From NCBI GenBank assembly GCA_023101725.1, contig JALJCO010012637.1:868001-932000 (forward strand): a stretch of DNA of 64,000 nucleotides, read 5' to 3'. Source of the DNA: Atherinomorus stipes (Eukaryota > Chordata > Actinopteri > Atheriniformes > Atherinidae). The position numbers and the translations under genes are program-made. Below are positions 44,771 through 55,760 of this stretch, piece by piece (position 1 is the first letter of the stretch; the number at the start of each line of letters is the position of its first letter). Under the pieces are notes generated by a model. The model was not told the DNA's origin, ran no database searches, and saw only the letters and a list, made by a program, of their open reading frames with translations.

Positions 44771-45648
44771 TAGAGATACACCGATCTGATACCCGGATCA
44801 GATATCGGCTCCAATACTGACAAATTAGCTGGATCGGATATCGGATGAATGTGGCCAATCCAGCATTCCAATCCAGTCATTTTTGGGTTGTTTTTTTTTT
44901 TTTTTTACTATTTTTATTAATATAATAAATGTCCACTTTGTTAGTTGACATGAAATGATATTAAGTGTGTTTATATCTATGTTAATTAATGTTACTTTTT
45001 TTTTCAACAAGGCTAAATTGTTGGGTGCATATATTATCATTATTACCTCCGCCAAGGAGGTAATGTTTTCAGTAGCATTGGTTTGTCTGTCCATCCGTCT
45101 GTCAGCAACTTTATAGAAAAAGTACTGGACAGATTGACCTGAAATTTTCACCAGCCGTGTGCCTCAGTCCAAGAACGAACCCATTAAATTTTGGTGGTGA
45201 TCCGGATCACCTTCTGGATCCAGGAAGGTTTTGAAGGATTCTTTATCATTGTGAGATCAGCCATGTTGGAAAGGCCGTTGAGGTGTGAGTGCCCCCTTGT
45301 GGCAGAAGTGTGCAGCAGTGGGACTGATGTCAGGATGCAGAAATGAAACTTATGAGCAGCAGTCAGCTGTTTGACGGAGGTCTGCGCTCTCTGAGTACTT
45401 TTCTAGTTATTAGTTGTATGGTTTTGAATATTGTTATTTGAAATATTCTGTTTGTCTTGTTTGTTTATTTTCCTGTTGACTTTCTTACATGTTCAAAATA
45501 AAACAATAAAACATGTTTATGTCTAAATGTTTATGTCAAACCTGATGCCTTTATATGGCAAGGTATCTGGCTCATTCATTCAACCGTAGTATCGGATCGG
45601 TATCAGGTATCGGACGATACTCTCAAGACCTGGATTGGTGCATCTCTA
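44771..45648. mobile_element. hAT-like element with perfect 8-bp target duplication
   Basis: AGATGATG occurs directly outside both ends (44763-44770 and 45649-45656), an exact 8-bp duplication as made by hAT transposases. The ends are TAGAGATACACCGATCTGAT and, reversed, TAGAGATGCACCAATCCAGG. Subterminal GGATCGGATATCGGATG and GTATCGGATCGGTATCAGG words are typical of this fish family. No transposase is left; a second element is inserted at 45046-45407. Confidence 0.85.
45046..45407 (+). mobile_element. CCTCCGCCAAGGAGG element nested in the hAT element
   Basis: It begins CCTCCGCCAAGGAGGTAATG and contains TTGGTGGTGATCCGGATCAC and GGAGGTCTGCGCTCTCTGAG, ending with ACTTTTCTAGT. This is a dispersed element known from many fish and marine invertebrate genomes, whose class I cannot name with certainty. 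TATTA lies just outside both ends (45041-45045 and 45408-45412), which may be its target duplication. It is younger than the hAT element around it. Confidence 0.7.
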
Positions 45649-46563
45649 AGATGATGTCATCATGTCATCATCTAATTTGCATAATCGGCCGATAATTGCA
45701 TTGGACGCTGCAGCAGAGTGGAATAATGTCGTAGGAGAGGCAAAAAGGGAAAAATAGACACCCTAAATATCTTTATAACAGAAAATAAACAAAACCTGTG
45801 AAAATTGTCTTTATGTTATTGTTAATTAGTCTAGTTTGATTTTGAATTAAGCCTTAACATGCTACAATGTTTGCGGAAGGGGGAGGGGATGTCCCCAGAC
45901 CAACAGGGGGAGGAGAGGACACAGCATGAGTGCAATCCTACCATCCGCCCGGAGGATGGAAGGAGAGGGAAGCAGTTGGTGTGTCAGCATCATTTAACTG
46001 TTCATTGTTTCTACGAAGAATCTGTAACGGCAGGTTAAGGCACGCATGCATTATTCTGTTGAGACGTGGCTGTGCTGGGTTTCTGTACGCATCTGTCACT
46101 CGTTATAGAAATACATTGTTGAATGGTTCATCAATAAACATTCCACTGTTATACAGTCTGCTCTTGAAGACCCCTTTTCATTAACTTCCTTGCCATCGGT
46201 GCTGCTTTTTATAACCTTGTTTTGCTGTGTTGCTGAACTGTAATCTATAACTGATATCAAATTCATTGATAATCTTTTTTTTTGTTGTTGTTTGTTGCTT
46301 CACTAAAAGTGTCATAGTTCTGGGCATCACTGGTTGCATCTTGTGCACTGGTTAGCTTTTGGCTGTTGTTGAGGTTTCTGTTTAGTCTTTTACCCAGCAT
46401 GTTCTTTATACCAGCGTTATAAATGAAAAGGTTCTTACAACAGCTGCTGTGAGGTCAGTTCTGCTCTCTGGACATCCTAAATGATGTTTGAATTCCTGAC
46501 AGCGAGTGTGTAAACTAAACACTCTCCTGCTCATTTTTCTGTGTGTTTGTGCTTCCCCTGCAG

Positions 46564-46679
46564 GCAACCCTGGTACTACGGTTGGGGCTTCAACCTGCCA
46601 AGAGGTCAGGCTCTTTTAGACAAGTGGAACCAGATCCCAGACAACACGGACATCCTGGTCACGCACTGCCCCCCACTGG
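46564..46679 (+). CDS. mpped1: mpped1 internal coding exon with the THxPPLG motif
   Basis: This exon encodes residues 76-115 of the visible part. The peptide reads QPWYYGWGFNLPRG, then ALLDKWNQIPDNTDILV, then THCPPLG. It joins in frame to the exon 38 kb upstream (the Trp codon is split tg|g) and to the exon at 57200 (a Gly split g|gt). The acceptor is CAG at 46561-46563 and the donor GTGAGA begins at 46680. The His of THxPPLG (codon 46664-46666) is the expected metal ligand of the fold and is kept. The next residue is Cys (TGC at 46667-46669), where the family as I remember it has Gly (THGPPLG). One base, T for G, would explain it. A stretch of doubtful sequence begins about 60 bp downstream, so the base needs checking. 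Exon length is 116 bp. Confidence 0.94.
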
Positions 46680-46739
46680 GTGAGACACACATCACAGCAT
46701 GCCTCCAAAAACACACATGTTTATAGTTAATGATTTAAT

Positions 46740-46914
46740 ATTGGGGGTTAAAAGACAGGGGGGCGTTCCTTTCCCAAGCAACAATAGGAAAAGAAAAAGA
46801 ATTTTGGAAAAAAAAAAAGGGGGGGTAAGGGGGGGTGGGGATCCGACACTTGCGCGCGGTTATAAATAAAATATTAATTGGGTGGGTTGGGGGGGTAAGA
46901 AAGAAGAAAAAAAA

Positions 46915-46952
<38 letters not shown>

Positions 46953-47905
46953 GTTATCAGTCAGAATAAACCTTAAAATGTTCTTTTTAGTGGGTTTATC
47001 CAGTCACACAAACATCAAGATGATGTTTAACCAATGAAAAACCTCAGAACAAAAAACTGAAACTGTTACAAACATTCATCCATGAGCTTATATTTACTTT
47101 GGTTGTCTTTAAAAGTCTTAAAGAATTTTTAATATAAAAGGCTTATATTTTTTTTATATCAACTCGGTATTTTTGGGGGGGTTTTTTTTTTTGGGTGGTT
47201 GGGTTTTGTTTTTTTTTTGTTTTTTTTTTTTTTTTTTCTCTCTCGTCTTATTCTCACAGGAAAAAAATTTCTTGCGGTGCGGTTGGTGGGGGTGTTGTAA
47301 ATCTCTCCCAGGGGGGTCAGACCTCACATAAAAAATCGCGTCGGGCAGAAAAAAAACACAACCGGGGTTCCACGGGGGGGGGGGGGGGGGGGGCCAGCTG
47401 CATCATGGGGCTTCCGCCGGGGGTGGTGGTGGGTTCGGGCGGGGGGGAGGCGGGTTTCTCTCGGTTTCCCTTTTCTTTTCTGCTTGGATCAAATTTCCCC
47501 TCCTTCTTCCTCCTCCAGGGGGGGGGGGGTGATCGGCCTGCCACTCGGGCCCCGCGTGCGGGGGGGCGGGGGCGGGGGGAGAAAAAAAAACTAAGAAAAA
47601 AAACGGGGGGTGGGGGGGGGAGCGACAAAGCGGCGAGGGGATTAGGGGGGGGGGGGGGCGGGGGATCTCGGGATCCGTTATGCGGTTCTGAGGGGGTCAG
47701 GGACGGGTGAACGAAATAATCAAGGAAAAAAGAAAAGAGAAAAAAAAAATATTAGAAAAAAAAAAAAAAAATAATAAAAAAAAAGAAAAAGAAAAAGAAA
47801 AAAAAAAATGAAGAAACAATTAATAATCTTTTAATTATAAAATATATAATAAGCCCCCGAAAGAGCCTTATGAATAGAAATTATTAAAAATTATTTTATA
47901 TTTAT
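46740..47905. other. Low-complexity block that looks like unreliable sequence
   Basis: This segment differs sharply from all its surroundings. It has many long homopolymers: a 40-base A run ending at about 46950, a 20-base G run at 47374-47393, other G runs of 10 or more, and T runs at 47210-47240. It is a patchwork of A-rich, G-rich and T-rich pieces, with more ordinary sequence at about 46951-47150. Such texture is common at low-quality read ends or poorly polished gap fills. The frames it creates (47195-47710 plus, 47317-47628 minus) are Gly- or Pro-rich artefacts. A real G-rich satellite is the alternative. Confidence 0.65.
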
Positions 47906-50539
47906 TATATTTTTTAACGTGACAGTGTTGTGTTCAAAGGCTGTGGTATTTAGAAGAACTATGTATTGGCATTTAGCATTATAGGAGACATGTTAGCCGC
48001 TTTAGACCAATTTCAGGGGTTTCAATTAAATGTTTGTGACACGGATAGTCCAGCAGCTGTTTTTTCTGTTTCTGATTTACTCCTAATATGATCTATTTAC
48101 AGTATATAGAAGTGTGTGAGGTGACCCATGATCCAGCTCCACTCCTGGCTTCTTTAGGGTCTTTTACTATCAGTGTACAGCATGAAAGAGCGTACAGTTA
48201 ACAGTTTCAGTCTTCAGTTTATCCACTAACCACTTTTTTTCTTTAAATTCTTACATTTCTTTCATCTTCAGTTGAATGATGGACAGTTATCAGCTGCTAG
48301 CATGTTAACACCACTGAGAGGCCATGTTGAAATTCCATAAACTCTAAACTTCCCCCCATTGCTCCTCTCCTCTACGCTTTAAGTTTGTAATGGCTAACAT
48401 TTTTTTAAAAGTCACTAATATGGACAATATTCCACCAATGTTAATTTATATTATTAAATCTGTTACCTGTGCTGTCATGATGTTGCATTCAGGACAAAAT
48501 GGAAATTGGAATTTCTAACTTCGAACAGATAAAAACTGATTAGATTTTCTTGTTGGAAACCTTAATCAACGTACTGGTAGAGCTGCTAGCTCATTTATTT
48601 CTTCGGTTGGGTAAACTGTATAAATGATTAGATTTGACGTTAATAGCAATGAAAACAGGAGTTTCAGCTTCCTACTTTTAAGCTACCATGAATGCAGCAT
48701 CATCTGAAGCTGAAGTAGAGCTACAGACAGAAGAGGCTGGATAACTAAATTAAAAAAAAATTTCTTATTTGTTAATTGCTTTTTTTTTTTTTAGCTTTTT
48801 CAGTTGGCGCTGAAATCAAACACCCAAATGTTTGCTCTGTACATTTCTCTATTTTTTCCATAATATGTTACTTTGAGCTTGTAACTCAAATGGACTCTTA
48901 TATGCTCATGAGAGATTACATCGGCCCAGGCTTAACTAGCTTTATGTTTTCTGCTGCTATAAATCTGTTTTAACTACAGTATAAAAAGGTGCCTGCCATT
49001 CTCACCGCTGACTTTGGCAAGAATTTCATTCATTAAATGCCTCCACTTTGTTGGTCATATTGGTAAAGTCTTGCCCATGATAGAAAGCGATATGCAGATG
49101 GTTGATCTCATCGTCTTCAAAGTCAGTTTTGGGAACTCTTGTCGTTTTCCAAATACTTTACAAACCATCTGTCACAAGTTACAGAGCAGATCCAATAGGA
49201 GATCAGTAGCTGGCATTTTAGGATAAACAGCGAGGCATATATCCACACTATGATTATATGGATCAATATCTGGACGGCACATGATTACTGATTTATAATG
49301 TGTTTCAAGTTAATTAAAAGTTGATAAAAGTCAATTTATCAGATAAGATCTAATGGTGGTGAAAGTGCATTTTGGTAAATGCATTTGGCCTCTTTTGCTT
49401 TCCATACCCAGCAAACCAAATGCTGAAAATTTGTGTATGACTGAAGATCAAACCCAGTCCTCCCACACTGCAGTGAAATGGATAATTTATTGAGTAACGA
49501 TTCGCTACTAAATGCCAAAGCAACTTGGTGATGGATTGTTACTGGGTAAAGGGAAACTGCTGGTTCACATATATCAAGAATAAGATCTCCAGCAGATAAA
49601 TTTCAGTGATAAGCTTTCAAATTTCTGCAAATTCAACAATGTAAGATCTGAAAATCTAATGCGATACTTGATCCAATTACTTTGGGACTGCATCTTTCTG
49701 TTTCCACCGCACTTTGGACAATATTTCTGGACCAAAATGAAATAGACTGAATAAGCTACAGGAGTAATAATACAGAGTGACAATGTAAAATGGACAGGCA
49801 AGTGGCACAGAAATGTAAAATATTGCTGCTGCTGCTCCTATAATTTTTGTCCAAGCACTTGGTATGACTTGGAAAATCTATCCAAGCATTACTTTGATAG
49901 TTTTGTCTATAAAGACTAGAATTTTTCATCTCTCTGTGAAAAGATGCTCCAGTGTCCCTCTGCTAAAGGAAATAATAAAGGAAACACTAACTCCTGTTTT
50001 CCACCAGAAGCAGCAGGTGCACGAATGGAGCCGAAATTTTTCGAGAAAAAGACTTGTTGGCTATCTCAACAGATGAAGTCTTTCCCACCAGCCCCGAAGC
50101 GCACAGCGCACGAATGGGCTTGTCCAGCAATCATTTCGGCAGCTGGTCTTATTTTTGTGCTTGCTGCAGCTGAATTTATAACGTATGGCAGGAAGTGGGA
50201 TCTAAAAGTAGAGAATTCATTTCCAAAATTAAAACTTCTTTCAAAATAAACAGCTGGACCAAGCAATGATATGTAGGTCGATTTGCATGTAAAAGGGAGA
50301 TGAAGACACACTGAGAAGGAGATGGGGAAGCCAGGGTATCGTGTGCCAATAAACCTGTTCACATGCTCACCAAAAATTTGGTTATAATCGATAGATTACT
50401 TGAGCTATCTGATTATTGGTTTGCACGTAGAGGAGCTCAAGGAAGGATACACGCACACGAGAAACAGGAGGGATTAGGTGTCAATACATTTAAGCACATG
50501 CACGAGATAAACAAGGGGGCGTTGGCTAAACACGGGTGA

Positions 50540-51140
50540 CACGAGGACTTTGGACGCATTCACAAAGCTTTTTTGATTCGAATCAGAGTTTGTTTGCTCA
50601 GAAAGTCCGCTTCGTTTGGGGGAGTTGTGAATGCGCAAACGGACTCTGATCCAGAACAAACAACCGGACTCGGTCCGCCTACAAACGCAGGTCTCGGTCC
50701 AATTCAAGTGAACCAAAGACAGGAAGTGGACTTTAAATTGCATTGGCATTGTGGGTCAAACATTGGGCAACGTGGTTAAATACTACAACAACAAACACGT
50801 GTGGGACAGCAGTACTTATAAAGATGGCTCGTGGTCAGATGTGGAGTTACAAGGAAGTAAAAGCTTTAATCGATATTTGATCTGATGAAAGCAGATCCAG
50901 CTCCACGTACAAAAATAATGTCGCTTTGTGGAGGGAACAGAAGTTGTGAGAACCTTCTTGTTTGTGCGTCTTGTCCTCGCCTACGGTGAATGATTCTTGG
51001 CCCGTTTGGCTTGTTTGGCAATAGTGCAACGTGAACACCGGAAGACCACCCCCGGCCCCAGCCGGACCGAGTCCCCAAATGGACCAAGACTCGCGGACTA
51101 TGCTTTCTTAATGCGCCCTTTGAATTACGGAGCTTCGGGT
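50540..51140. repeat. Degraded dispersed repeat with GGACTCGGTCC words
   Basis: Blocks include GTTGTGAATGCGCAAACGG, CGGACTCGGTCCGCC, GTCTCGGTCCAATTCAAG, AGTGAACCAAAGACAGGAAG and, inverted near the right, CGGACCGAGTCCCCAAATGG. The same words appear at 18671-19268 (GGGGACTCGGTCCAATTGG) and partly at 9588-9680. The inverted position of the GGACTCGGTCC words suggests an inverted-repeat transposon, but exact ends are not visible. Confidence 0.5.
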
Positions 51141-51397
51141 CCAGTAGAAATGTATAGGAGCCCAATCGGACACAAAATTCGTAAGCGCAAAATACTGTTA
51201 CGTTAGGTGTAAAACACCATCGTAGTTGCTTATTCTGCTGTAACTCTTACATTCCAGTTTATCGTGGTGGTGAGCTGTTGCCCTCGTTAAGTCACAGATA
51301 AACCTCCATAAATGAAATATTCCCTGTGTTGCTTAAACCCAGGGGGAGGGTAACCCCAGTAGTCCTGCAAGTATGTAAGTACTGTACTGTAATCATT

Positions 51398-52300
51398 GAT
51401 CACTCACTGACCACTTTATCAGATCCACCTTGCCAGCACCTGGTTAGACTCTCTTTTACCTTCAAAACTGCTGTAATTCTTCTTGTCATATATTCAACAA
51501 GATGTTGAAAACATTCTTCAGAGATTTTGCTCCATATTAACATGATTAACTGTGTTTAGAAAGGGATGGACATGGTCAGCAACAGTACTCACATAGGCTG
51601 TGGTGGTTAAATTATATACGGTGGTATTAAGGGGCTGAAAGTATGCCATTAAGATACACACCACACCATTACACCACTACCACCCTAAACTGTTGATACA
51701 AGGCAGGATGGATGAATGCTGACATGTTGTTTGTGCCAAATTGTGACCCGACTATCCAAATGTGGAGCTGAAATGAAGACTCATCAGACCAGGCAACATC
51801 TTCTTTAGCTAGGCTTAGTGAGTCTGTGTGAATTGTAGCCTCAGTTTCCTGTTCTTAGCTGGCAGGAGTGGCTCCAGGTGTGATCTTCCGCTGCTTCAAG
51901 GTTTCACATCTTATGTGTTCAGAGATTGTATTTCGCCTGTATTGTACCCAGTGGTTATTTGGCTTCCCGTTGCCTTGCCCTATCCAACAAATCTCCTCTA
52001 ACACCAAAAAGGCATTTTCATCCAGAAACCTGCTGCTCACTGGATATTTTTTCCTTTTGAAAAGTTGTCCAGAGATGGTCATGTTTGAAAATCCCACTAT
52101 CGGCTGCTTCCAAAATACTTGGACCATCCCATATGGCACCAACCGCCATGCCACGTTCCTGTTGCTTAAATCCTCTTTTTTCCTCATTCTGATGCTCAGT
52201 TTGAACTTCATGAAGTTGCCATGAGCATATCTGCATGACTAGATGCAGAGTTACTCCCATTTGATTGGCTGATTAAATATTTGTACACTATATGCAGAAT
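51398..52300 (-). pseudogene. Antisense Tc1-like transposase relic
   Basis: Read on the minus strand, a frame at 51855-52211 starts MKFKLSIRMRKKEDLS and continues through FSNMTISGQLFK, KYPVSSRFLDENAFLVLEE and KPNNHWVQYRRNTISEH to KITPGATPAS. This follows the N-terminal paired-like DNA-binding region of a fish Tc1-like transposase. Further down, blocks for GTAATGGTGTGGTG-type catalytic-core segments remain (about 51600-51720 on the plus strand). Between about 51560 and 51600 a large 3' part of the gene is deleted. The end at 51398-51440 (CACTGACCACTTTATCAGAT) is the element terminus. Inactive. Confidence 0.8.
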
Positions 52301-53497
52301 GGCTTTGAAAAGGGGGTGAAGATGAGTCACTTTTGTGGTAAATAGATGAATAAAAGGTGAGAGCAAAGCAATATCTGTCTGCCAGAAAACACTTTGGCTG
52401 CACTTGAGATTATTAGCCACCTTAGTAATCACCTTTTAATTGATACACACTTACTACACGTCCTTGGTACACGAGAACATTGGAAAAATTGGAAAAGCAA
52501 ATGCTAACTCACAAGCTGACATCTTATATGCAAATGCTCACGCAAAGCAAACACACATACACACACTTTTCTCTCACTCGCACACACGCTTTCACACCCC
52601 ATCTCCCGCTGCAGCTGTGCTGTTCAGACAAGTGTGTGTGATTGATTTCTGTGTCTGCGTCTCGGCTCTGAACACAACCATTTATTTTCCATTCAGCTTA
52701 GCCAAGTGTCTCCAGCTATCTGCTCATAAGCCACCAGCATATGGGGCAACTACAGCAGGCAACTAATGCATGACACACACTAACTCAGAGGCAGGAGTGT
52801 AGGGATTGATGTGGGAGAAGGATGGAAAAAGGAAATGGAGAACATACGTCGACGTTTAACTTTCTAAAATGATTTTGAAAATGAAGGAATGAATGAAAGA
52901 CAAGAAGGTGAAGGAATATAACACAAGCAATACGTTATTTCACACTGCAGACAGTGACTGGCTTTTATGAGGCGCGATAAAGCTGCATATCCACGGTGAG
53001 AGAGGGAAAATATGGCCTCTTTATCTGGCTGTGAGGAAGAAGTTAACAGCCCAAGGAAAGAAGCTGAAAGTGAGACAAAAAGAGGAAAAAACAGGCTCAG
53101 TTCCCAACGCAGCAGCTGTTTGAAACAAGACGCATATTAAAATACCCCAAGACCCAAAAAACCCTTTATGAAATCTCACTTTTCTTCCACTGTCTCCAAA
53201 ACAGTATTACAATTTGAAGTTGCAAAGTTTCTATTTTATTTATTTTGCAGAAGAAAGAGATGCTTTAAGTGTAAAAAAAAAAAAAAAAAAAATCAGACTG
53301 TATCACTTAACCCAGTGGCTCAAATTAGGGGTTGGGACACCCCTGGGTCGCCAAATCATTGTTTTTTGTTGTTGTTGGTTTGTTTTTTGTTTTTTTTAAA
53401 GCCTATATTTATCAAATCAATTCCTGTTAAGAGATTAATCCGTGAAGTTAGCACATAAAATTTTCAAGCCATAAACAGTCATTACTCAAGAGTTGCT

Positions 53498-53660
53498 GTG
53501 TTTACATGGAGCAGTTTTGATCCAATCAAATGCCAATCAAAAATGCATGTTAGCTGATCCGATTGGTCTCAATCGGAAAGAATTTTCAATCCGATCGAGA
53601 GAGATGGTTTAAACCTCTTTATGATCCGATTAGCAGGGAAAAACTGAGCGTGTAAACATG
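53498..53660. mobile_element. Small inverted-repeat element (GTGTTTACATGGAGC)
   Basis: The left end GTGTTTACATGGAGCAG is mirrored at the right by CTGAGCGTGTAAACATG. Between them lie repeated GATCCGATT/AATCGGA words (GCTGATCCGATTGGTCTC, AATCCGATCGAGAG, ATGATCCGATTAGCAGG). About 160 bp long and without coding remnant. Target duplication not resolved. Confidence 0.65.
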
Positions 53661-55664
53661 TCCTGTAGGTGACTTTAACAACATACTGCTAAATGTCAAG
53701 ACCGGAACCAAAGAGGCCCCCAGTTTTGTATAAATGAATTGTAATAGTAATATTGAGTTTTACTTGGATGAAGATCAGATGACAGTGAATACAGCACAAA
53801 ATGCACTCAGAGGAACTCCTCCCTCATAAGCTAGTCATGTTTGCACAGCTAGGAACTATTGTTACCAAGGAGGCACTACAGGTAAAAACCCTGTTTTTTT
53901 CATCACCTGGTCAATTTTGAGATTTTCGTTTTGTTCCCTCCTTCAACATGTTTTCTGTCAGACTAGTGTAAAAAAAAATTTCAAAAATAAGCAGTTTAGG
54001 AGTTTATTTCATGATACTTTGTCTGACGCACCCAAATCTCCTCAAAATGCAGCTAAAGTTGGTGTTTTTAAACGGAGCGCAGCACCGTGGTGCTCGTTTG
54101 AACCCTGTCATGTCTGGTATTGTTGGAAACGTCTCTTTTTCCTGAACGATTTCATCTCAACCAAACTTGATATTTCCAGCTCATGAATCTGATTGGATCT
54201 GATGTCTGTAAATAGTGTTATAGAACAAAAATGTGGAGAATTTTACAATCCAAAACTTTAAAAGCTGTTTTTTCAAAGAGTTTTTTTTTCTTATTCCAGG
54301 TAAAAAAAAAAAAATAAATCTCCACTTCAGGAGCACTTACAGAAACCAAACTTTAAAATTTTGCTCCTGACTGTATTCTTAAAGTTTTTACAGAAGGATT
54401 TTTCAATATCTCATTCACAGCCTGATTTATAAAAATATTTCATCCCAAAAATATGCCCAAAAAATTATTTTTTTCTGGTTGCTGACTGTATATTCTAAAT
54501 TGTGAAATGATCTATAGAGATATCCAAAATCCCCTCGGTAAAAACTTTTGACTTTAACATGTGAACAAAATTCAACAGAAACTTTGAACTTGGCTTAATC
54601 CTGTGTTTCGATTTTTTTCCTAGAAATATATGCAAATTAGCAAATTTTTGGCTTTAAAACACCTAATTTGCATATTTGAACATAAAATTTCAGAAAACTT
54701 GCAATACAAAAATGATAGCCCTAATATGAGGAATAAACCAGGAAAGTTTCACGGTGATACCAGGTCGTTACATTTTTTTTACCCTATTTGCTTGTAGTGT
54801 CGCATCTTTAAATATTTCCGTATGCGAGAATGAGAATAAATATGTTGTTACGTTTGCTCTGATGACATAATATTCACTGGTATGGAATTTTACCAAATGC
54901 TAAGTAGCCCTCAAATAACCTCTAACTGTAAAATAAAAAATAGATAATACAGTTCTTGGGTAGCTAACATCAGGAACCTAAAGTTAGAACATGTTTGTAA
55001 TGATGACCCTTACCAGCAAGTCAAGACAAAACAGCTGCACATCTGGCTTCAGTTTATCATATCAGTGTCACCAGGTCCAGCAGATTTTAACTAGAAATTT
55101 ATCAGCTATTTCTACAGTACTACCACAAAGCAGATCTATAAGCAGCATTCATACAACTTTATGAAAACATCCATCCAGGCATTTTATGAAGAGGATGTAA
55201 AAGTTAAAAACCAGGGGAAAAAGCATGCAGCATGATTGTGATGAAAGGCAGCAGCAACATTAAAAACAGGCAGCACATCATGTTTCAGAGCAGCAGCAGC
55301 TGTGATGAAGCGAGCGAGACAGAAACTTTGCAGCTTACATTCTCCACCCAGATTGGATGTGTAGGTTTGATACGTGGCGTTTAGAGTGGAAGGCAAGTCA
55401 CACGGGAAGCAGCAGAGCAGCTCGAGTTGCCTGCCTAAAAATATCAACAAATATCTGTTGTCTTTTACAAATACTGGTTTACTGCACGTTTTACAAAAAA
55501 TAACCACTGCAGTTTGAGTGAACAGCTGACTTTCCTTCCCTGCACTGATGCTGTGGAAAAATCTGCATCTTGGCATCAGGCAGACATGTGCTAGTGATGT
55601 TTTAAAAGAATACAGGCCCACCTGTGCAACCACCTGAATTATTTTAGTGATTTGTCTGAATGGT

Positions 55665-55760
55665 AAGGCTGTAACGGTACACAAAAATCACAGTTCGGTA
55701 TGTACCTCGGTACCCGAGTCACTTTTTTTTCGGTACATTAATGGAAAAAATACAAATGTA
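55665..55760 (+). mobile_element. hAT-like element fragment (GGCTGTAACGGTACAC end)
   Basis: AAGGCTGTAACGGTACACAA, then ATCACAGTTCGGTATGTACC and TCGGTACCCGAGTCAC, is one end of a fish hAT-like family rich in CGGTAC words. The other end was not found within 2 kb. The right limit is uncertain. Confidence 0.5.

Larger units (their letters stand above)
8250..46563 (+). other. mpped1: mpped1 intron of 38.3 kb
   Basis: This is bounded by a GTGAGT donor and a CAG acceptor that join exons in frame. No other host gene is visible on either strand; the open frames inside are short and either domain-free or parts of transposons listed separately. Recognisable mobile DNA is concentrated at 9588-10352, 13510-19655, 21108-22412, 24905-26470, 27800-34053, 36451-38358 and 42010-45648. 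Stretches with nothing I can name are 8820-9580, 10353-13500, 15111-16599, 19656-21107, 22731-24766, 26471-27799, 29045-31146, 31641-33585, 34054-36450, 38360-42009 and 42857-44762. Confidence 0.9.

Noticed and set aside
47374..47660. A biological G-quadruplex locus
   Set aside because: The runs occur with equally odd A and T runs and an abrupt boundary, so sequence error is the more economical reading until reads are checked.
47195..47710. 171-codon plus-strand open frame, the longest on that strand
   Set aside because: It is made of Gly, Phe and Lys runs from homopolymers in the doubtful block, with no domain; the minus-strand Pro-rich frame at 47317-47628 is its shadow.
55184..55684. 166-codon minus-strand open frame in an intron
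   Set aside because: No recognisable domain or transposon motif, no promoter or splice context; it borders a hAT-like end and is most simply a chance frame.
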